Source: Helicobacter sp. 'house sparrow 1'
Lineage (GTDB): Bacteria; Campylobacterota; Campylobacteria; Campylobacterales; Helicobacteraceae
Direction of reading: 5' to 3'
DNA: 64,000 nt
Assembly (NCBI RefSeq): GCF_900199585.1
Contig: NZ_FZQY01000008.1
Span: 147,701-211,700, forward strand
Position 1 is the stretch's first letter, and every line of letters begins with the position of its first letter. The notes under the pieces were generated by a model. It saw nothing but the letters and a program-made list of their open reading frames with translations, was not told where the DNA came from and searched no databases. Positions 63,795-64,000 of this stretch are shown here, in pieces. Made by a program: the position numbers and the translations under genes.

Positions 63795-63848
63795 TCTTTA
63801 GTTTGGAATTATAGAATTCTTACGAGCAGTTTTTTGGAGAGAAAAAAG
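63795..63848 (-). repeat. 54-bp direct repeat, copy B
   Basis: See copy A. Here the sequence doubles as the 3' coding end of the partial membrane-protein gene (residues FSLQKTARKNSIIPN and stop) and, with TATAAT at 63808-63813 on the reverse strand, as the likely promoter of leader ORF 2 and the cassette. Confidence 0.85.
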
Positions 63849-64000
63849 CATCAAAACCATCAAGATACAATACACCACACTAAGACTTTCCACAGCAGGA
63901 AATGAAACAGAGGGTGAAGATTTTAAAAATTTGCCTACAAAGGGAAGTAAAAGAGTGGGCTTGAAAATCAAAACGCCCACGCAAACCAAATAAGATATCC
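63798..64000 (-). CDS. Membrane protein, C-terminal fragment (runs off the window)
   Basis: The frame is open from the window edge to TAA at 63798. About 66 residues are visible, with two hydrophobic stretches (LVCVGVLIFKPTLLLPFVG and VVYCILMVLMLFSL) and a basic tail. The start lies beyond the window. No family can be assigned from this part. Its last codons lie in the 54-bp repeat. Confidence 0.45.
   Translation of the reverse strand, partial: ISYLVCVGVLIFKPTLLLPFVGKFLKSSPSVSFPAVESLSVVYCILMVLMLFSLQKTARKNSIIPN

Overview
The window is AT-rich, gene-dense DNA from a Campylobacterota bacterium, most likely a Helicobacter. This rests on gene content and order recalled from H. pylori: copA-pssA-psd-like-ftsH-prmA-cheY; the heptose block gmhA-hldE-hldD-gmhB; coaX...dut-greA-lpxB...hypA; cbpA-hspR-rarA; the arsRS/hemB neighbourhood; accB-accC/pseC; and fabG-rpsU. 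It is not H. pylori itself: it carries purF, an S6-type serine-protease autotransporter and a separate set of outer-membrane barrels. Species cannot be fixed by eye. Nothing was computed or searched; family names come from motifs and memory.

Layout. 1-6260: a reverse-strand block with copper export (copA, partial), phospholipid genes (pssA and a Psd-like protein lacking catalytic residues), FtsH, PrmA, CheY and exonuclease III. 6403-8612: tRNA-Phe followed by the wreck of a type I restriction-modification locus, in which the hsdM 5' end abuts the hsdR 3' part. 8633-10326: thiamine salvage, with a TPP riboswitch controlling a PnuT-type transporter and thiamine pyrophosphokinase, and a convergent MTH1187-type thiamine-binding protein. 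10394-13097: dnaG and a PP-loop gene. 13166-25598: a long reverse-strand run with ADP-heptose synthesis, a TauE/DsbD-like membrane protein, coaX, a YfgM/BamB-like pair, dut, greA, lpxB, hypA and a WD40 protein. 25664-30528: ispG and three outer-membrane barrel genes. 30680-34120: an HspR-controlled chaperone operon with a recognisable operator. 34212-40879: small TPR-type genes, ArsRS two-component system, purF, a radical SAM protein, hemB and YebC. 40920-48905: an outer-membrane protein, fabG, rpsU, tRNA-Arg, a PAP2 phosphatase, dcd, accBC, and a flagella-linked stretch (flagellin-like mini-protein, pseC, and a small gene behind a clear sigma-54 promoter).

48960-64000 is accessory DNA beginning at tRNA-Met: small unknown genes (one frameshifted at a 7-base homopolymer), tandem repeats, a DUF4145-like protein, a class II Fic protein, a truncated tyrosine recombinase, a 1337-residue S6 autotransporter behind about 1 kb of degenerate repeats, an ABC-type ATPase with a partner gene, and a four-gene cassette (PD-(D/E)XK nuclease, two-TM coiled-coil protein, ImmA/IrrE metallopeptidase, Beta-family protein). 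The cassette lies between two nearly identical 54-bp repeats. Each repeat precedes a tiny leader ORF with a strong ribosome binding site. This arrangement is the best candidate here for an undescribed, possibly anti-phage, system.

How the parts relate: the chromosomal backbone supplies envelope building (heptose, lipid A, phospholipid, barrels, fatty-acid synthesis), stress control (FtsH, HspR, ArsRS) and flagellar glycosylation (PseC). The accessory stretches hold restriction, Fic, nuclease and peptidase genes whose decay and repeats point to repeated gain and loss.
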